In this document: positions 47,935-57,107 of the stretch, piece by piece | How positions within the stretch are numbered: the first letter of the stretch is position 1 | How the letters are laid out: each line of letters begins with the position of its first letter | Source: Lachnospiraceae bacterium Marseille-Q4251 | Lineage (GTDB): Bacteria > Bacillota > Clostridia > Lachnospirales > Lachnospiraceae | Assembly (NCBI GenBank): GCA_018223435.1 | Contig: JAGTTO010000001.1 | Coordinates: 3,224,001 to 3,288,000 of the forward strand | Direction: 5' to 3' | DNA: 64,000 nt | Notes under the pieces: generated by a model | Told to the model about the DNA's origin: nothing | What the model saw: only the letters and a program-made list of their open reading frames with translations | The model's database searches: none | Position numbers and translations under genes: made by a program

Positions 47935-49761
47935 ATGGCAAAAGAAGCAGCAACCATTGAACTGATCTGGGACCTGATGAGAGGAAGAACGGACGACATC
48001 AGCCGGGTGGAGTATTTTCCACAGAAACCGGCTTTTCCGGCGGATCTTCCCTATGAGCAGCCTTTTGAACGCACCTCGCCGGAAGCCGAAGGCCTTCCTT
48101 CTAGGCAGATTGAGGAGCTTCTTCGGGCTCTGAAGACGTCCAAAGAACTGCACATGCATACGGTGATGATCCTGAAAGGCGGTAAAGTCATTGGGGAGAC
48201 GGCTTTTTATCCCTATCGACAGGAGCTCTGGCATGCCACTTACTCCATGTGCAAGAGTGTGACTTCCATGGCTATCGGGCTTCTGATCGCGGAAGGAAAA
48301 CTTTCTCTGGATACAAAAATCGTGGATGTTTTCCGGAAAAATGTAAGCCTTTTTGGCTTTATCCGGCAGAAAGATCTCACCGTGCGCCATCTTCTGACGA
48401 TGACCAGCGGCGTGTCCTTCAATGAGACCGGAGCCATCTCCGGAAACGACTGGGTGAAGGGCTATCTGGAAGCCTTCTGTCACCACGAGCCGGGAACGTA
48501 TTTTGAATACAACAGCATGAATACATACATGCTTTCCGCGATCATCACCGAAATCACAGGGGAGACCATGCTGGATTACTTAAAGCCGAGACTTTTTGCA
48601 CCTCTGGGCATCACGAGGGTCTTCTGGGAGACCTGTCCCAAAGGAAAAAACAAGGGCGGCTGGGGACTCTTTCTATGTGTGGAGGATATGGCGAAGCTCG
48701 GCCAGCTCTATCTGGACGGCGGAAAATGGAAAGGGCAGCAGGTGATTCCTGAAGACTGGGTACGAGAGTCTGTGGATGCAAAGGTCGTGCCGCCGGCAGA
48801 TACCGGTTTTCCGGGCTATGGCTATCAGATCTGGGCCTGTAAAAGAGCGGGCCAGTTCGCCTTCAACGGCATGCTGGGGCAGAATGTGTTCGTTTATCCC
48901 GATGTGGACATGGTGGTAGTGACCACGGCGGGAAATGAGGTGCTTTTCAACAGCAATGCCCTGCAGGATGTGCTGGAGGAGCATCTGCCTCCGGAGAGCG
49001 CTTATCTGTCGCCGCTTCTCGAGGACAAGCGGGCCTATCAGAGTCTGCTGGCTTATCAGTGGGAGCTTTCGCATCCGGCACCGGCAGCGCCGGCTCTCCG
49101 GTACGGGGGCTGGAAACGGGATAACCGGCGGAAAAAAGCTTCCGCAGGAAGACTTTCTCAGACGGACAGCTGGAAACGGGAAAAAAGATGGCTGGATCCC
49201 GGCGAGCTGAGCTGTAAACAGCGCGTTCTTGACGGCAGGCGCTATGTGATGATGACGCCGCAGGCAGGACTCTTTACCTTGATGGGACAGGTTTTCCACA
49301 ATAATTATACCGATGGCATCCGGGAGCTGGGCTTCCATATGGAAAAGGAACGGTTTTACCTAGATGTGCGGGAAGGCGAGAAGAATGTGGCTCTTCCGGT
49401 GGGCTTTGGAAAAGCGGAATATGCGAGCATCGATTTCCACGGCGAACCCTATCTCTGCGCGGTGGAAGGAAGATTTGCCTCCGATGAGGATGGGAGAGAG
49501 GTGCTGGCGCTGACCATTTATTACCTGGAAGATGCGATCCGGAGGAGAATCAAGATTTTCTTTGAGGAAGAGAAGATCGAAGTCCACTTCAGCGAAGTGC
49601 CGGGGAAGAAGATTATATTGGATGGCTTGGCATCCATTACGTCGGTGTTGTCCGATGTAGCGGTGGTGAGGAAGATACGGGAGAAAGGGAATGTGGATTT
49701 GCTTACGGTGGCAATGGAAGGAACTATTGAGCCGGTGGTTTTCGCAAAGCGGATAATATAA
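47935..49761 (+). CDS. Serine hydrolase of the beta-lactamase/AmpC-like (class C) family
   Basis: A 608-residue protein without signal peptide. Start ATG 47935 (MAKEAATIEL) after AGGAGG. Residues about 45-370 carry the penicillin-binding-like fold: the SxxK motif in TYSMCKSVTSMAIGLL, YNSMNTYMLS (YxN motif) and the third block near GMLGQNVFVYPDVD, where the usual HTG is replaced. Residues about 400-608 are an extra beta-rich domain. Cytosolic members are esterases or peptidases; true beta-lactamase activity is unlikely. It follows glgX by 84 bases and may be co-transcribed. Confidence 0.8.
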   Translation: MAKEAATIELIWDLMRGRTDDISRVEYFPQKPAFPADLPYEQPFERTSPEAEGLPSRQIEELLRALKTSKELHMHTVMILKGGKVIGETAFYPYRQELWHATYSMCKSVTSMAIGLLIAEGKLSLDTKIVDVFRKNVSLFGFIRQKDLTVRHLLTMTSGVSFNETGAISGNDWVKGYLEAFCHHEPGTYFEYNSMNTYMLSAIITEITGETMLDYLKPRLFAPLGITRVFWETCPKGKNKGGWGLFLCVEDMAKLGQLYLDGGKWKGQQVIPEDWVRESVDAKVVPPADTGFPGYGYQIWACKRAGQFAFNGMLGQNVFVYPDVDMVVVTTAGNEVLFNSNALQDVLEEHLPPESAYLSPLLEDKRAYQSLLAYQWELSHPAPAAPALRYGGWKRDNRRKKASAGRLSQTDSWKREKRWLDPGELSCKQRVLDGRRYVMMTPQAGLFTLMGQVFHNNYTDGIRELGFHMEKERFYLDVREGEKNVALPVGFGKAEYASIDFHGEPYLCAVEGRFASDEDGREVLALTIYYLEDAIRRRIKIFFEEEKIEVHFSEVPGKKIILDGLASITSVLSDVAVVRKIREKGNVDLLTVAMEGTIEPVVFAKRII

Positions 49762-50070
49762 GCTTTGACGAAAGCTGTGGGAAATGCATGCGAGAGGTCG
49801 TCGTCTCCTCGCTGACCGCTTCCCAAGGCCCCGCTTTAGAAATATGCAAAGGGGCGGCTCGGAGTCGCGAGCCCGCCGCCCCTCTGCACTCCCCGCTGGG
49901 CCCGCTTAGAAAATAGGGTGCTTACGTCAGACTACTATTGTGTGAAATGACGTAAGCCCCCTATTTTCTAGCGTGTCCCAGAAGGGGGGAGCACGAGGAG
50001 GAAACCAGGACTGCAAGACTCCGCTGGTTTCCCCCTCGTATTATCATTTCCTACGCTTTCCCAAAGCGTA
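49761..50070. repeat. Structured repeat family D, head-to-head pair D3 (minus) and D4 (plus)
   Basis: D3 (49761-49929, minus) and D4 (49948-50070, plus) face each other around a short core. The end motif TTAGAAAATAGG..GCTTACGTCA (49906-49929) is the inverse of TGACGTAAGCCCCC..TATTTTCTA (49948-49970). D4 carries GAGG-GGAAACCAG with CTGGTTTCC-CCTC and TACGCTTTcccAAAGCGTA; D3 carries GGGCTCG/CGAGCC extended by GCCGCCCC and AGCTTTgacGAAAGCT. It fills the gap between the convergent serine hydrolase and alcohol dehydrogenase genes and may end both transcripts. Confidence 0.75.
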
Positions 50071-50082
50071 AATTATTTTGTT

Positions 50083-51264
50083 TTAGAAATCAACTTCTGT
50101 TCCATAATATGTGCAAGTCAGCAGCTTCTCCATATTAGCGGGATCAATTGCTCTCGGGTTAGATCCTGTGCAGGCATCTCCGACAGCCAGCTCAGCGATC
50201 TTCGCAACCTTCTCCTTGAACTCCTCTTCATTGATACCGAAATCTTTCAGAGTCTTCGGAATATTCAGTTTTACATTGAAGGAGTCGATCTTTTCGCAGA
50301 GGCTGTTGATCAGAGCCTGCTGGGAAGTTCCCTCAAGCCCCATTCTGCGGGCGATCTCAGCGTAGCGGCCTGCAGCTACCGGATCTTTTGCGTTATATTT
50401 GATTACATACGGCAGATAGATAGCGTTTGCACAACCGTGAGGAATATGTCCGGTGGAGAAAGCGGCTCCGGTCTTATGAGCCATAGAATGTACGATACCC
50501 AGCAGAGCATTGGAGAATGCCATACCAGCCAGGCACTGTGCGTAGTGCATCTGCTCTCTTGCAACTTTGTTTCCGTTGTAGGAAGCCGGCAGATACTCGA
50601 GAACCATCTCGATGGCCTGCAGAGCCAGCGGATCGGTGTACGGACAGTTCAGGGTGGAAACATAAGCCTCGATGGCGTGGGTCAGAGCGTCCATGCCGGT
50701 GTAAGCAACCTGTTTTACCGGAAGCCCCATAACCAGATCCGGATCAACGATAGCTACATCCGGGGTGATGTTGAAGTCAGCCAGCGGATACTTGATACCA
50801 GTGCTGTAATCTGTGATAACGGAGAAGGCAGTTACTTCGGTAGCAGTACCGGAAGTAGAGGGGATAGCAGCGAATCTTGCTTTCTGTCTCAGCTCCGGGA
50901 AGCCGAAGGGAGTGATGAGATCCTCAAATTTGATTTCCGGATACTCATAGAAAGCCCACATAGCCTTTGCTGCATCGATGGGGGAACCGCCGCCCATTGC
51001 TACGATCCAGTCGGGCTGGAACTCCTGCATCACTTTTGCACCTCTCATGACAGTCTCAACAGAGGGATCCGGTTCTACGCCTTCGATAAGCTGCACTTCC
51101 ATGCCGCCCTCTTTCAGGTAGTTTACTGCGCGGTCAAGAAAGCCTTGACGCTTCATGGAGCCGCCGCCTACAACCAGAACAGCCTTTTTACCTTTCAGGT
51201 TTTTCAGCTCTTCCAGACATCCTTTTCCATGGTAAATATCTCTCGGTAATGTAAATCTTGCCAT
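50083..51264 (-). CDS. Iron-containing alcohol dehydrogenase
   Basis: A 393-residue group III NAD(P)-dependent alcohol dehydrogenase (1,3-propanediol/butanol dehydrogenase type). I chose the second ATG (MARFTLPRDIYHGKG), nine bases after GGAG, rather than the first, which abuts it. Marks: VVGGGSMKRQG and MGGGSPIDAAKAMW (nucleotide binding), IPSTSGTATEVTAFSVITD, DALTHAIEAYVS, and the metal ligands in MDALTHAIEAY, GIVHSMAHKTGA and GHIPHGCANAIYLP. It would reoxidise NADH during fermentation, and a Rex-type operator in its promoter supports redox control. Confidence 0.94.
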   Translation of the reverse strand: MARFTLPRDIYHGKGCLEELKNLKGKKAVLVVGGGSMKRQGFLDRAVNYLKEGGMEVQLIEGVEPDPSVETVMRGAKVMQEFQPDWIVAMGGGSPIDAAKAMWAFYEYPEIKFEDLITPFGFPELRQKARFAAIPSTSGTATEVTAFSVITDYSTGIKYPLADFNITPDVAIVDPDLVMGLPVKQVAYTGMDALTHAIEAYVSTLNCPYTDPLALQAIEMVLEYLPASYNGNKVAREQMHYAQCLAGMAFSNALLGIVHSMAHKTGAAFSTGHIPHGCANAIYLPYVIKYNAKDPVAAGRYAEIARRMGLEGTSQQALINSLCEKIDSFNVKLNIPKTLKDFGINEEEFKEKVAKIAELAVGDACTGSNPRAIDPANMEKLLTCTYYGTEVDF

Positions 51265-51386
51265 GTTTGTCATCTCCTTTTAATTAAAAACATTTTGGTA
51301 AGCTTGAAACAATAAACTGCACAGCCGTACATATAAAAATATTTTTTTCGGCTGCATTTTCGAGGTTCTTACCTCTCGATGCCCTT

Positions 51387-51415
51387 ATTATAACTCTGTT
51401 AAATAATTAACGCAA
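51387..51415 (-). promoter_or_regulatory. Promoter with Rex operator for the alcohol dehydrogenase
   Basis: On the minus strand TTGCGT (51410-51415) and TATAAT (51387-51392) are 17 apart. Between them GTTAA-ATAA-TTAAC (51398-51411) matches the Rex consensus TTGTTAA-N4-TTAACAA closely. Rex releases DNA at high NADH, so the gene would be turned on then. The 120-base leader also has CGAGAGG..CCTCGA and GCAGCCG..CGGCTGT hairpins. Confidence 0.8.
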
Positions 51416-51676
51416 GTGTTTTTTGTCTTTTTTTTAACAAAATTTTTGAGATGAAGCTTGATCATGCGAGCACGAAGAATTTTTTAACAAATGTAGCAAG
51501 AATTCTCCCACCTCTTCAGGTGGTGAGATGAATTGCACATCTGAGCATATCTGCTCAAAAAAGTCCTTATAGTACAAAAGAAACACTTGTTCTCTATGCC
51601 CTGATATAGTATACTGAAAAGGAACATTAGTTCGCAAACACATGTCAGTCGATATAAGAAAAAGAGTGATAACACA

Positions 51677-52011
51677 ATGGAATTAGATCATAATTCCCAT
51701 TCAGTATTTCTAGTATATTATCACCTAGTGATGGTTATAAAATACAGAAGAAAAGTACGGAATGGCAAAATATCCGAAAGAGCAAAAGAGATCTTTGAGT
51801 ATATCGCACCCGGATACGGGATCGTACCGGAAGAATGGAATCACGATACAGACCATGTTCATGTGATGTTCCGCGCACAGCCAAAGACGGAGCTCCGTAA
51901 ATTCATCAATGCCCGTAAAAGTGCCAGCAGCAGACTGCTGAAGCTTCTGTCTGCTCCGTGCAGGCGGGGCGCCGATTGAAACAATACGGCAGTATATAGA
52001 AAGCCAGGGTG
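51677..52011 (+). pseudogene. tnpA: IS200-type transposase TnpA, disrupted
   Basis: The open frame encodes 100 residues (VFLVYYHLVMVIKYRRKV, the HUH motif in DTDHVHVMF, and LRKFINARKSASSRLLK) and then stops early. A second frame resumes with SFCLLRAGGAPIETIRQYIESQGEK, where the catalytic Tyr of the Y1 transposase lies (RQYIESQ). Compared with usual TnpA of about 135-150 residues, some 20 residues between the parts are missing and the frame is shifted, so this copy cannot catalyse its own movement. Confidence 0.85.
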
Positions 52012-52017
52012 AGAAAA

Positions 52018-53115
52018 ATGAACCGCGCCGTAAAAATAAGGATCTATCCAGATAAAGAGCAGAGAGTTCAGATAGAGAAAACAATCGGCTGCAGCCGCTT
52101 TATCTATAACCAGATGCTTGCGGACAAGATCAGCTATTACCAGAAAGAAAAAAAGATGCTCAGGAACACACCGGCCGGATATAAGAAGGAATATCCCTGG
52201 CTGAAAGAGGTGGACTCCCTTGCCCTGGCGAATGCGCAGCTGCATCTGGAAAGTGCGTTCCGGAAGTTTTTCCGGGAACCATCCTGCGGATTTCCCCGCT
52301 ATAAATCAAGAAAACATTCAAGAAATTCTTATACGACCAATGCAGTAAACGGGAATATCCTTTTGCAGGATACCCATTTGAAGCTTCCAAAGATGTCCGC
52401 CATAAAAATAAAACTTCACCGCCAGATCCCGTCAGAGTGGAAACTGAAATCGGTAACGATAAGCCGTGAGCCATCCGGGAAATATTTTGCAAGTCTTTTG
52501 TTCTGCTGTGAGAACCAAACAGCGGAAAAAAGACGGGCAGAGAGATTTCTTGGGATCGATTTTGCCATGCAGGGAATGTGTGTATTTTCTACAGGAGAAA
52601 AAGCCGGGTACCCTATGTTTTACAGAAAAGCAGAGAAAAAACTTGCAAGGGAACAGAGAAAGCTTTCCCACTGTGAGAAAGGAAGCCGGAACTATCAGAA
52701 ACAGAAGAAAAAGGTAGCCTTATGTCATGAAAAGATAAAGAACCAGAGAAAAGATTTCCAGCATAAGCTAAGCAGGGAGCTTGCTGAAAGATATGATGCA
52801 GTATGCGTGGAAGATCTGAACTTGCAGGGAATGTCCGGAGGGCTGCATCTTGGGAAAGGCGTGCAGGATAATGGGTATGGGCAGTTTCTGTCCATGCTGG
52901 GATACAAACTGGAAGAGCGCGGGAAACATCTTATAAAGGTAGACCGTTATTTTGCATCGAGCAAGATTTGCAGTGTATGTGGACATAAGAAAAAAGAACT
53001 GGCATTGTCGGATAGAATGTATGTCTGTGAATGTGGAAACCGGATGGATCGGGATGTGAATGCAGCAGTCAATATCCGCGAAGAAGGAAAAAGGATCTAT
53101 AAAGAATGTGCCTAA
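52018..53115 (+). CDS. tnpB: TnpB, RNA-guided nuclease of IS200/IS605
   Basis: A 365-residue RuvC-type nuclease, the ancestor class of Cas12. Start at ATG 52018 (MNRAVKIRIYPDKEQ); a GTG at 52009 is possible. All three catalytic residues are present: D181 (LGIDFAMQG), E265 (VCVEDLNLQGM) and D346 (MDRDVNAAVNI). The zinc ribbon is CSVCG..CECG. The N-terminal part holds the RNA-binding WED/REC-like region. The length is within the usual range. By family knowledge it cuts DNA next to a short target-adjacent motif, guided by RNA from the right end of the element. The gene is intact although TnpA is broken. Confidence 0.92.
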   Translation: MNRAVKIRIYPDKEQRVQIEKTIGCSRFIYNQMLADKISYYQKEKKMLRNTPAGYKKEYPWLKEVDSLALANAQLHLESAFRKFFREPSCGFPRYKSRKHSRNSYTTNAVNGNILLQDTHLKLPKMSAIKIKLHRQIPSEWKLKSVTISREPSGKYFASLLFCCENQTAEKRRAERFLGIDFAMQGMCVFSTGEKAGYPMFYRKAEKKLAREQRKLSHCEKGSRNYQKQKKKVALCHEKIKNQRKDFQHKLSRELAERYDAVCVEDLNLQGMSGGLHLGKGVQDNGYGQFLSMLGYKLEERGKHLIKVDRYFASSKICSVCGHKKKELALSDRMYVCECGNRMDRDVNAAVNIREEGKRIYKECA

Positions 53116-53285
53116 CGGCACAAGAAAAAAATCCGTAACCGGATGAAGATAAAAAACAAAACCGCGGGACACGCGGGGATAGCCTGTTTTAGCTTTGCCT
53201 TAAAAGGCAATCGAGCAGGAAGCCCCCACTTCAAAATCGTAAGATTTAAGTGGTGGGAGCATGTCACCCCTGGTATCTTGAATTG
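53080..53285 (+). ncRNA. Probable omega (re)RNA at the right end of the IS element
   Basis: The region downstream of tnpB shows no gene and folds: CCGCGGGACACGCGG, GCCTGTTTTAGC.. , TTGCCTTAAAAGGCAA and the right-end hairpin. In TnpB systems the guide RNA overlaps the tnpB 3' end and ends with guide bases just outside the right end; here these would begin after about 53268 (CCCTGGTATCTTGAATTG). Confidence 0.5.
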
Positions 53286-53384
53286 TGCAAAAAAAGAAAG
53301 ACGATTGTGAAGAAAATTCTCAACCATTTTAAAAAAAATATGTTAGAATAAGAGTACAGTATTTTTACAAAGGAGACTTTAAAA

Positions 53385-54716
53385 ATGAACACAACAATTT
53401 CTATGGAGAGCTTGGAAAAGTTTGAAAAAAACTTTGATGCCAACCGCGCCAATGCCATGGCTATGAACGCAGTAGCTGCTAACGGCGTAAATGCTTCCGC
53501 GAAAAATTACGAGACCGAGAGAAAGACCACCTTTGATTTTTCCATCAGCCTGGAGCAGGGAAAAATTACCAACCAGAAAAAGAGCGGCCGCTGCTGGATG
53601 TTCGCAGCATTGAACTGCCTGCGTTTCCAGGTGATCAAGAAACTGAATCTTGAGACCTTCGAGCTTTCTCAGAACTACACACTGTTCTATGACAAGCTGG
53701 AGAAATCCAACTATTTCCTGGAGAGCATCCTGAAAACTCTGGACGAGCCGACCGACGGAAGACTCATCGCTCATCTGCTTTCCATGCCTTTAAATGACGG
53801 CGGACAGTGGGATATGCTGACTGCAATCGTAAGCAAATACGGCCTGGTTCCGAAGGGAGCAATGCCGGAGACCTTTTCCTCCTCTGCAACGGGCGAGATG
53901 GTTTCCTACATGACCGAGAAGCTCCGTGAGTATGCCTGCATCTTAAGAAAAGCACACAAAGAGGGCAAAACCGATGCCGAGCTTCGTGCTATGAAAGATG
54001 AGATGATGCAGACCGTTTACAACATGCTCTGTATTTGTCTTGGTAAACCGCCCAAGACCTTTGATTTCGAGTACCGTGATAAAGACAAGAACTTCCACCG
54101 CGATCTGAACCTGACTCCGCAGGCTTTCTATGAGAAGTACATCGGCCTGAACCTGGATGCTTACATCAGCATCATCAACGCTCCGACCGAGGATAAGCCC
54201 TACTACCGCAGCTATAGCGTAGAGTATCTGGGCAACGTTCTGGAAGGACGCCAGGTGAAATATGTAAACCTGCCGATCGAGGAGCTGAAAAAAGCAGCCA
54301 TCGCTCAGATGCAGGACGGCGAGCCGGTATGGTTCGGAAGCGATGTAGGACAGCGCTCCTGCCGTGAGGGTATCATGGATCTGGATATCTACGGCGTAGA
54401 CGGTCTTTTCGGAACCACCTTCGGTATGAACAAAGCTGAGAGACTGGAGTACAGCCAGAGCCTGATGACCCATGCCATGGTATTCCAAGGTGTCAACCTG
54501 GACGAGGATGGCAAGCCCAACCGCTGGAGAGTCGAGAACAGCTGGGGCGAGGACGCTGGTAAAGATGGTTACTATGTGATGTCCGACCGCTGGTTCGACG
54601 AGTACACCTACCAGATCGTAGTCAACAAAAAATATCTCCCGAAAGAGGCACTGGAGGCTTACGACAGCGAGCCGATCATGCTGAAACCCTGGGATCCGAT
54701 GGGATCTCTGGCATAA
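53385..54716 (+). CDS. pepC: Aminopeptidase C / bleomycin hydrolase, peptidase C1B
   Basis: A 443-residue cytosolic cysteine aminopeptidase. The papain-type residues are all present: C70 (KSGRCWMFAALN), H363 (LMTHAMVFQG) and N385 (RVENSWGEDAG). The chain ends in DPMGSLA, the C-terminal arm that reaches into the active site in this family and sets aminopeptidase behaviour. Members form hexameric barrels and degrade peptides taken up by the cell. It is monocistronic, with AAAGGAG before the start and a terminator after it. Confidence 0.95.
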   Translation: MNTTISMESLEKFEKNFDANRANAMAMNAVAANGVNASAKNYETERKTTFDFSISLEQGKITNQKKSGRCWMFAALNCLRFQVIKKLNLETFELSQNYTLFYDKLEKSNYFLESILKTLDEPTDGRLIAHLLSMPLNDGGQWDMLTAIVSKYGLVPKGAMPETFSSSATGEMVSYMTEKLREYACILRKAHKEGKTDAELRAMKDEMMQTVYNMLCICLGKPPKTFDFEYRDKDKNFHRDLNLTPQAFYEKYIGLNLDAYISIINAPTEDKPYYRSYSVEYLGNVLEGRQVKYVNLPIEELKKAAIAQMQDGEPVWFGSDVGQRSCREGIMDLDIYGVDGLFGTTFGMNKAERLEYSQSLMTHAMVFQGVNLDEDGKPNRWRVENSWGEDAGKDGYYVMSDRWFDEYTYQIVVNKKYLPKEALEAYDSEPIMLKPWDPMGSLA

Positions 54717-54738
54717 GAGATATATAGTTTATTATAAA

Positions 54739-54782
54739 GAAGGAGCAGCTACGCCCCAAAAGGCGGAGGGGCTCCTTTTTTG
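54739..54782 (+). terminator. Terminator of pepC
   Basis: AAGGAGC pairs with GCTCCTT, with inner CGCC/GGCG pairing, followed by a T run. Confidence 0.85.
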
Positions 54783-54810
54783 CAAACAGACAGAAAGGAG
54801 ATGGCAAAAG

Positions 54811-56913
54811 ATGACACGAGAAGAAGCAAGAGAGCGGGCCAGAGAACTGGTAGCAAAAATGACCCTGGAGGAAAAATGCAGCCAGTTACGTTACGACGCG
54901 CCTGCCATCAGACACTTGGGGATTCAGGCGTACAACTGGTGGAATGAGGGACTTCATGGCGTGGCCAGAAGCGGTCAGGCGACGGTTTTTCCGCAGGCGA
55001 TCGGTCTGGCAGCCAGCTTTGATACGGAGCTTCTTCATGAGGTGGCGGAGGTTATTGCCACTGAGGGAAGAGCGAAATACAATGAGAATGTGAAGCACAA
55101 TGACAGGGATATTTATAAGGGACTGACCTTCTGGTCTCCGAATGTCAACATTTTCCGTGATCCCAGATGGGGCCGGGGTCATGAGACCTACGGAGAGGAC
55201 CCTTACCTCACCGGAAAACTGGGAACCGCTTTTGTAAAAGGCCTCCAGGGGGACGGAGCGTATATGAAGGCCGCCGCCTGCGCGAAGCATTTTGCGGTTC
55301 ACTCCGGACCGGAGGCTCTGCGCCATGAGTTTGACGCCCGGCCTACAGAAAAAGATCTTCACGAGACCTACCTTCCGGCCTTTGAGATGCTGGTGAAGGA
55401 CGCAGGGGTGGAGGCCATCATGGGAGCCTACAACCGGGTGGATGGGGAGCCCAGCTGCGGCAGCGACAAGCTTCAGAGCATCCTCCGGGGCGAATGGGGC
55501 TTCCAGGGGCATTTTGTCTCCGACTGCTGGGCCATCCGCGATTTTCATACCGGCCATATGGTGACATCCACTGCTGAGCAATCTGCGGCTCTGGCGATCA
55601 ATCACGGCTGTGATCTGAACTGCGGCAACACCTATCTTTATGTGCAGAAGGCCTGTGAGGACGGCCTGGTTTCCGGGGAGAAGATCACAGAAGCGGCAGT
55701 CCGTCTCTTTACCACCCGGTATCTTCTGGGGCTTTTTGACGAGACGGAGTTTGATCAGCTTTCTTATCTGGAGGTGGAGTCCAAAGAGCATCTGGCTCTG
55801 GCAGAAAAAGCGGCGGCAGAGAGCTTTGTTTTACTGAAAAACAACGGAATCCTTCCTTTGGAAAAAGAAAAGCTTCACACGATCGGCATCATCGGCCCGA
55901 ATGCGGACAGCCGGAAAGCGCTGATTGGAAACTATCATGGAACCGCCTCCCGCTATGTGACGGTGCAGGAAGGTCTGCAGGATTATCTCGGAGATTCCGT
56001 GCGTGTTCTCACCTCTGTGGGCTGTGATATCTGCAAAGACCGGGTAGAAGGTCTGGCTTCTGCAGACGATCGCCTTTCTGAGGCCAGAAGTGTGGCGGAA
56101 CACAGCGATGTGGTGATTCTCTGCGTCGGCCTGAATGAAGAGCTGGAAGGAGAAGAAGGCGATGCCGGAAACAGCTATGCTTCAGGAGATAAGGGGGATC
56201 TGCTCCTGCCGGAATCCCAGAGGGCACTCATGGAGGTCGTTGCAGAGTGCGGCAAGCCTGTGATCCTCTGCCTGATGGCCGGAAGCGACATCGATCTTTC
56301 CTATGCGAGAGAGCATTTCGACGCGATTCTGGTTCTCTGGTACCCCGGCGGCGAGGGCGGCCGCGCGGCAGCAAAGGTCCTCTTCGGAGAGACTGCTCCC
56401 ACCGGAAAACTGCCTGTCACCTTCTATGAATCTCTGGAAGAGCTTCCGGACTTTGAGGACTACACGATGGAGGGGCGTACCTACCGTTATATGAAAGGCA
56501 AAGCCCAGTATCCTTTTGGCTATGGCCTGACCTACGGAAAACTGGAGCTTACCGCCGCCAAAATTCAGGAAAATGGAACTGGGGCGGATGTGAGCGTCAC
56601 TGTTTATAATTCCGGCGACCAGGAAGTGACCGAGACGATTCAGGTCTATGTGAAGAACAGCAAATCTCCCTATGCACCCCTTCATCCGGCCCTTGCTGCC
56701 TTCAGCCGGATCACCGTTCAGCCTGGCGAGACCCTGGAGAAGACACTTACGCTGGACGAGAGCGCCTTTACTATAGTGGATGAAAAGGGACAGCGCCAGA
56801 CTGCCGCCGGAACCTTTGAAATCTACGCAGGCTTTTCCCAGCCAGATGAGCGAAGCGTGGAGCTGATGGGCTGTGCGCCGGTACGGCTGGAGTTTCAGGT
56901 TTCCAGGGAGTAG
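54811..56913 (+). CDS. Beta-glucosidase/beta-xylosidase, GH3
   Basis: A 700-residue intracellular glycosidase. Residues about 1-290 are the barrel, with IQAYNWWNEGLHGVARSG, TFWSPNVNIFRDPRWGRGHETYGEDPYL, ACAKHFAVHSGPE and the nucleophile D238 in HFVSDCWAIRDF. Residues about 330-560 are the second alpha/beta domain with acid/base-bearing LNEELEGEEGDA and the GGEGGRAAAKVLFGE loop. Residues about 590-690 are a fibronectin-III-like domain. WNEGLHG and FVSDCWAI are frequent in beta-xylosidase/glucosidase members. No signal peptide, so it acts on imported oligosaccharides. Confidence 0.93.
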   Translation: MTREEARERARELVAKMTLEEKCSQLRYDAPAIRHLGIQAYNWWNEGLHGVARSGQATVFPQAIGLAASFDTELLHEVAEVIATEGRAKYNENVKHNDRDIYKGLTFWSPNVNIFRDPRWGRGHETYGEDPYLTGKLGTAFVKGLQGDGAYMKAAACAKHFAVHSGPEALRHEFDARPTEKDLHETYLPAFEMLVKDAGVEAIMGAYNRVDGEPSCGSDKLQSILRGEWGFQGHFVSDCWAIRDFHTGHMVTSTAEQSAALAINHGCDLNCGNTYLYVQKACEDGLVSGEKITEAAVRLFTTRYLLGLFDETEFDQLSYLEVESKEHLALAEKAAAESFVLLKNNGILPLEKEKLHTIGIIGPNADSRKALIGNYHGTASRYVTVQEGLQDYLGDSVRVLTSVGCDICKDRVEGLASADDRLSEARSVAEHSDVVILCVGLNEELEGEEGDAGNSYASGDKGDLLLPESQRALMEVVAECGKPVILCLMAGSDIDLSYAREHFDAILVLWYPGGEGGRAAAKVLFGETAPTGKLPVTFYESLEELPDFEDYTMEGRTYRYMKGKAQYPFGYGLTYGKLELTAAKIQENGTGADVSVTVYNSGDQEVTETIQVYVKNSKSPYAPLHPALAAFSRITVQPGETLEKTLTLDESAFTIVDEKGQRQTAAGTFEIYAGFSQPDERSVELMGCAPVRLEFQVSRE

Positions 56914-57033
56914 ATTTTCATGGCTTTTTCATTTATTGCTTCTTTTTTTGTAAATTCACAAATATGACTTCCTGTATGTGGGAAATATGGAAAAAATTGG
57001 GAAAAGAATGTGAAAATTAGGAAAAATTGATAA

Positions 57034-57062
57034 TTGCATAAATTTTGTACAGGGAATATAAT
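57034..57062 (+). promoter_or_regulatory. Promoter of the NUP-family gene
   Basis: TTGCAT (57034-57039) and TATAAT (57057-57062) are 17 apart, 46 bases before the start. Confidence 0.75.
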
Positions 57063-57107
57063 TTTTCTGTCAACACTTCAAAACCAAAGAAAAGGAGAAC
57101 AATATCA

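Larger units (their letters stand above)
51488..53268 (+). mobile_element. IS200/IS605-family insertion sequence
   Basis: The left end has the hairpin CCACCT-cttc-AGGTGG (about 51508-51524), the right end CCCCCACTTcaAAATC-gtaa-GATTTaAGTGGTGGG (53223-53258). Both are the subterminal hairpins that the single-strand transposase binds. In between are a broken tnpA and an intact tnpB in the same direction. Exact ends cannot be set without an empty site. The element sits between adh and pepC. The absence of terminal inverted repeats or target duplications is as expected. Confidence 0.8.
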
